Of a stretch of 29,532 bases of DNA, positions 27,412-29,532 are shown piece after piece. Source of the stretch: JANNRA01 sp031401035 (lineage in GTDB: Bacteria > Desulfobacterota > Binatia > HRBIN30 > CADEER01); assembly GCA_031401035.1 (NCBI GenBank), contig JANNRA010000124.1, forward strand, positions 1 through 29,532. Reading direction: 5' to 3'. Positions within the stretch are counted from its first letter, which is position 1. Every line of letters begins with the position of its first letter. The notes under the pieces were generated by a model. The model ran no database searches. It was given only the letters and a program-made list of their open reading frames with translations, and was not told where the DNA came from. Position numbers and translations under genes: made by a program.

Positions 27412-27479
27412 GGTGGGCCGCCCGGCGCGGCGCCAGCCCCACCCTCCAAATCGCGACCGAAATCTGGCATCGTCGCCGC

Positions 27480-28334
27480 ATGCCCGCACCGTACGTCCTC
27501 GATGTCACCGACGCCGACTTCGAGACCCAGGCCATCGAGCGCTCGAAACAGGTCCCGGTGGTCGTCGACTTCTGGGCCCCATGGTGCGGCCCCTGTCGCA
27601 CCCTCGGGCCGTTGCTCGAGCGCCTCGCCGAGGAGTACGCGGGAGCGTTCGTCGTCGCCAAGGTCAACATCGACGAAAACCCCGGCCTGGCGCAGGCGTT
27701 CGACGTCAAGAGCGTGCCGATGGTGATCGGCCTGCGCAACGGCCAACTGGGCGCACACTTCGTCGGCGCGCAGCCGGAACCGGCGATTCGCGAGTTCCTG
27801 GCTCGCCTCCTGCCGAGCGTCGGCGAACAGGCGGCGGCCGCCGGCGCGGTCCTGCTCGCCGAGGGCAAATGGGACGCGGCGGAGGCGGAGTTCCGCAGCG
27901 CCCTCGATCTCGAACCGCGCAGCGACGCGGCGATGGTCGGTCTGGCCACCGTCATGGCGCAGCGCGGCGAGGATGAGGCGGCGCTGGCAATGCTCGAGCG
28001 CGTCGCGCCGGGCCCCGACCGCCAGGCCGCCGACCGCCTCGCCGCCGCCATCCGCATCCGTCAGTCCGGTGCCGGAGACGAGGCCGGCCTGCTGGCCCGT
28101 GTCGCCGCGGATCCTGCCGATATCGAGGCCCGCTTCATGCTCGCCCAGGCCCTCGCCGCCGGCGAGCGGTACGAGGAGGCGCTCACCCACTTCCTGGAGA
28201 TCGTCCGGCGCGACCGGACCTTCCGCGACGACGGCGCCCGCAAGGCCATGCTCGACGTCTTCGAACTCCTCGGCCCCGGCGCCGAACTCGCCGACCGCTT
28301 TCGCTCGGAGCTGGCGAAGGTGTTGTTTCGGTAG
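27480..28334 (+). CDS. Thioredoxin-TPR protein, CnoX/YbbN-like
   Basis: 284 residues. The N-terminal thioredoxin domain has VVVDFWAPWCGPCR with an intact WCGPC site (35-39). From about residue 120 tetratricopeptide-like helices follow (LLAEGKWDAAEAEFRSAL, LAQALAAGERYEEALTHFL). This is the layout of CnoX, a chaperone-thioredoxin that protects proteins from oxidation and passes them to GroEL/DnaK. Enterobacterial CnoX has lost the active Cys pair, whereas this protein keeps it and may also reduce disulfides. ATG 27480 matches the domain start. Confidence 0.92.
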   Translation: MPAPYVLDVTDADFETQAIERSKQVPVVVDFWAPWCGPCRTLGPLLERLAEEYAGAFVVAKVNIDENPGLAQAFDVKSVPMVIGLRNGQLGAHFVGAQPEPAIREFLARLLPSVGEQAAAAGAVLLAEGKWDAAEAEFRSALDLEPRSDAAMVGLATVMAQRGEDEAALAMLERVAPGPDRQAADRLAAAIRIRQSGAGDEAGLLARVAADPADIEARFMLAQALAAGERYEEALTHFLEIVRRDRTFRDDGARKAMLDVFELLGPGAELADRFRSELAKVLFR

Positions 28335-28401
28335 AAGGAACACGCGCGCAGGTCGGCATCGGTTACGAACACCAGCTGCCGCACCGATCTCCCTGCTCGG
28401 C

Positions 28402-28431
28402 TTGACTCCGCATTTAGCTTCGGTGGAGATA
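28402..28431 (+). promoter_or_regulatory. Possible sigma-70 promoter for the MaoC gene
   Basis: TTGACT (28402-28407) and a weak -10 GAGATA (28426-28431) are separated by 18 nt, about 47 nt before the ATG. The -35 match is good and the -10 match poor. The 143-nt gap otherwise holds nothing I recognise. Confidence 0.3.
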
Positions 28432-28477
28432 CGCCGGTTCGCATCATTCCACCCATCGCCAGAGAGGATCCGCCGCA

Positions 28478-29317
28478 ATGGAGACAATCTCGGACAAGAT
28501 CGTCGGCCTGACGTTCGACCCGCTCGAGTTCCAGTGGTCGTCGCGCGAGACCATCCTGTACGCCCTCGGCGTCGGCGCGACGCCGCAGAAGCACCTCGAC
28601 TACGTGTACGAGAACAAGGGGCCGCGCGTCCTGCCGACCTATGCGGTGGTTCCCGGCATGCTCTCGATGGGCGGCCTGATGGGGAAGGTCGAGATCAACC
28701 TCGGCATGCTCCTGCACGGCGAGCAGGGGATCACCCTGCACCGCGAGCTGCCGGCTGAGGACAAGGTCCAGGTCATCGGCAAGGTGAAGGCGGTGTGGGA
28801 CAAGGGCAAGGCGGCAGTGGTCGAGACCGAGGGCGTGATCCAGGACAAGGACGGCCCGCTGGCGACGACGACGGCGACGCTGTTCATTCGCGGTTCGGGC
28901 GGTTTCGGCGGTCAGCGCGGACCCTCAACCGAGGGCGTCAACGAGCCGCCCGACCGCGTCCCAGACCACGTCCTCACCGATCACGTCCTGCCGCAGCAGG
29001 GCGCCATCTACCGCCTCTCGGGCGACCTCAACCCGATGCACATCGATCCCGAGTTCGCGCAGAACTTCGGCTTCGAGGCGCCGTTCCTGCACGGGCTGTG
29101 CACCTACGGCATCGTCGGCCGCGCCATCCTCGACGCGGTGTGCGGCGGCGACTCGTCGCGCTTCGTGTCCTTCTCCGCCCGCTTCGCCGACCGGGTCATG
29201 TACGGCGACGACGTCACCACCAAGATCTGGGTCACCGGCAAGGGCACCGGTATCGTCCGCGCCGAGACGCAGAAGGGCAACACCGTCCTGTCGCAGTCGC
29301 AGGCGACCTGGAAGTAA
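28478..29317 (+). CDS. MaoC-type (R)-specific enoyl-CoA hydratase, double hotdog
   Basis: 279 residues with two hotdog folds, as in the hydratase-2 part of peroxisomal MFE-2. The N-terminal half (YALGVGATPQKHLDYVYEN, VLPTYAVVPG) is the non-catalytic substrate-binding fold. The C-terminal half holds the hydratase motif YRLSGDLNPMHIDP, with catalytic Asp183 and His188, then GFEAPFLHGLCTYG. It hydrates trans-2-enoyl-CoA to (R)-3-hydroxyacyl-CoA. A weak purine-rich site (AGAGAGGA) precedes ATG 28478. A role in fatty acid or steroid side-chain breakdown is plausible alongside the acyl-CoA dehydrogenase at 15561, but they are not in one operon. Confidence 0.93.
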   Translation: METISDKIVGLTFDPLEFQWSSRETILYALGVGATPQKHLDYVYENKGPRVLPTYAVVPGMLSMGGLMGKVEINLGMLLHGEQGITLHRELPAEDKVQVIGKVKAVWDKGKAAVVETEGVIQDKDGPLATTTATLFIRGSGGFGGQRGPSTEGVNEPPDRVPDHVLTDHVLPQQGAIYRLSGDLNPMHIDPEFAQNFGFEAPFLHGLCTYGIVGRAILDAVCGGDSSRFVSFSARFADRVMYGDDVTTKIWVTGKGTGIVRAETQKGNTVLSQSQATWK

Positions 29318-29318
29318 G

Positions 29319-29351
29319 AAAGGGGGACGTTTCGCCCCAACGTCCCCCTTT
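29319..29351. terminator. Convergent terminator after the MaoC gene
   Basis: A perfect 13-bp stem AAAGGGGGACGTT / AACGTCCCCCTTT (29319-29331 with 29339-29351) with a 7-nt loop. A/T runs flank both sides, so it can work on both strands. Confidence 0.85.
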
Positions 29352-29354
29352 TGC

Positions 29355-29532
29355 TCAGCAGCCGCCACTGGCGGCGGTGACGGCCGCGATCAGCTCGTCG
29401 ATCGTCACGCGGCCGTTGCCGTCGCGGTCGGCGGCGCCGCAGGCGGACCCCGGCAGGACGTCGGTGCGGACGTAGACCGCGGTGACCAGCTAGTAGAGGG
29501 CCCCGACGCCGTCGCCGGTGCAGTCGCCGGGG
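29355..29532 (-). pseudogene. C-terminal part of an EF-hand-like secreted protein, with in-frame amber
   Basis: The minus-strand frame from the window edge reads GDCTGDGVGALY, then TAG (29490-29492), then LVTAVYVRTDVLPGSACG and ADRDGNGRVTIDELIAAVT, ending GGC and TGA at 29355. The last part has a DxDxNGxVTxDEL calcium-loop pattern and Cys ends, like dockerin or EF-hand repeats at the C-termini of secreted proteins. The first repeat is expected to read D-E-L where Y-stop-L is found, so the TAG probably replaced GAG. It is therefore likely broken, but the gene continues outside the window. Confidence 0.55.

Overview
The window is about 29.5 kb of very GC-rich bacterial DNA with strong G/C preference at third codon positions. 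It carries ordinary housekeeping genes for translation, nitrogen assimilation, cell-wall and lipoprotein synthesis. It also has exported proteins with Pro-Thr linkers, a DUF1800/DUF1501 pair, CxxCH and SH3b domains. That mixture fits a deltaproteobacteria-related or Binatota-like soil or groundwater lineage. The taxonomic guess is inference, because no rRNA gene is present.

Layout. 1-1612: 3' part of a secreted Pro/Thr-repeat protein with a DUF11-like domain and a C-terminal membrane anchor. 1625-5205: def, fmt, rsmB and rpe in a translation-linked cluster. 5296-5372: tRNA-Pro(CGG), then an SH3b membrane protein. 6273-8110: glnB-glnA nitrogen control, closed by strong hairpins. 8385-9828: a DEAD-box helicase and a small overlapping gene. 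9875-14758 (minus strand): a three-gene export cluster of a CxxCH protein, a DUF1800 protein and a DUF1501 protein. 15055-16790 (minus): a toxin-antitoxin remnant and an acyl-CoA dehydrogenase. 17235-20137: an accessory patch. 20155-23498 (minus): ileS-lspA. 23696-25212: pgeF and small genes. 25243-26346 (minus): a D-Ala-D-Ala ligase. 26468-29317: a small HTH regulator, an Hsp15-like S4 protein, a CnoX-like thioredoxin and a MaoC hydratase. 29355-29532 (minus): the tail of an EF-hand-like secreted protein with an in-frame stop.

The most notable region is 17235-20137. An exported formylglycine-enzyme-fold protein ends in a segment with the layout of a diversity-generating retroelement (DGR) variable region. 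A 12-bp hairpin follows it, then an ORF whose first half resembles the DGR accessory protein Avd. I see no reverse transcriptase or template repeat in the window, so this looks like an orphan or decayed DGR target cassette, or one served in trans. Around it are an intact Phd/PIN toxin-antitoxin pair, a NadS-like antitoxin with only the tail of its toxin, a gene broken by an amber codon, and a nucleotidyltransferase that has lost its middle. A VapC-like toxin at 15055-15246 has lost its middle in the same way while its antitoxin and probable operator survive. The accessory DNA is therefore being eroded, and antitoxins are outlasting their toxins.

A second oddity is fmt. No ATG, GTG or TTG lies in frame upstream of its conserved first beta strand. 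Either Def and Fmt are joined by a frameshift, a rare start codon is used, or the sequence has an error there.
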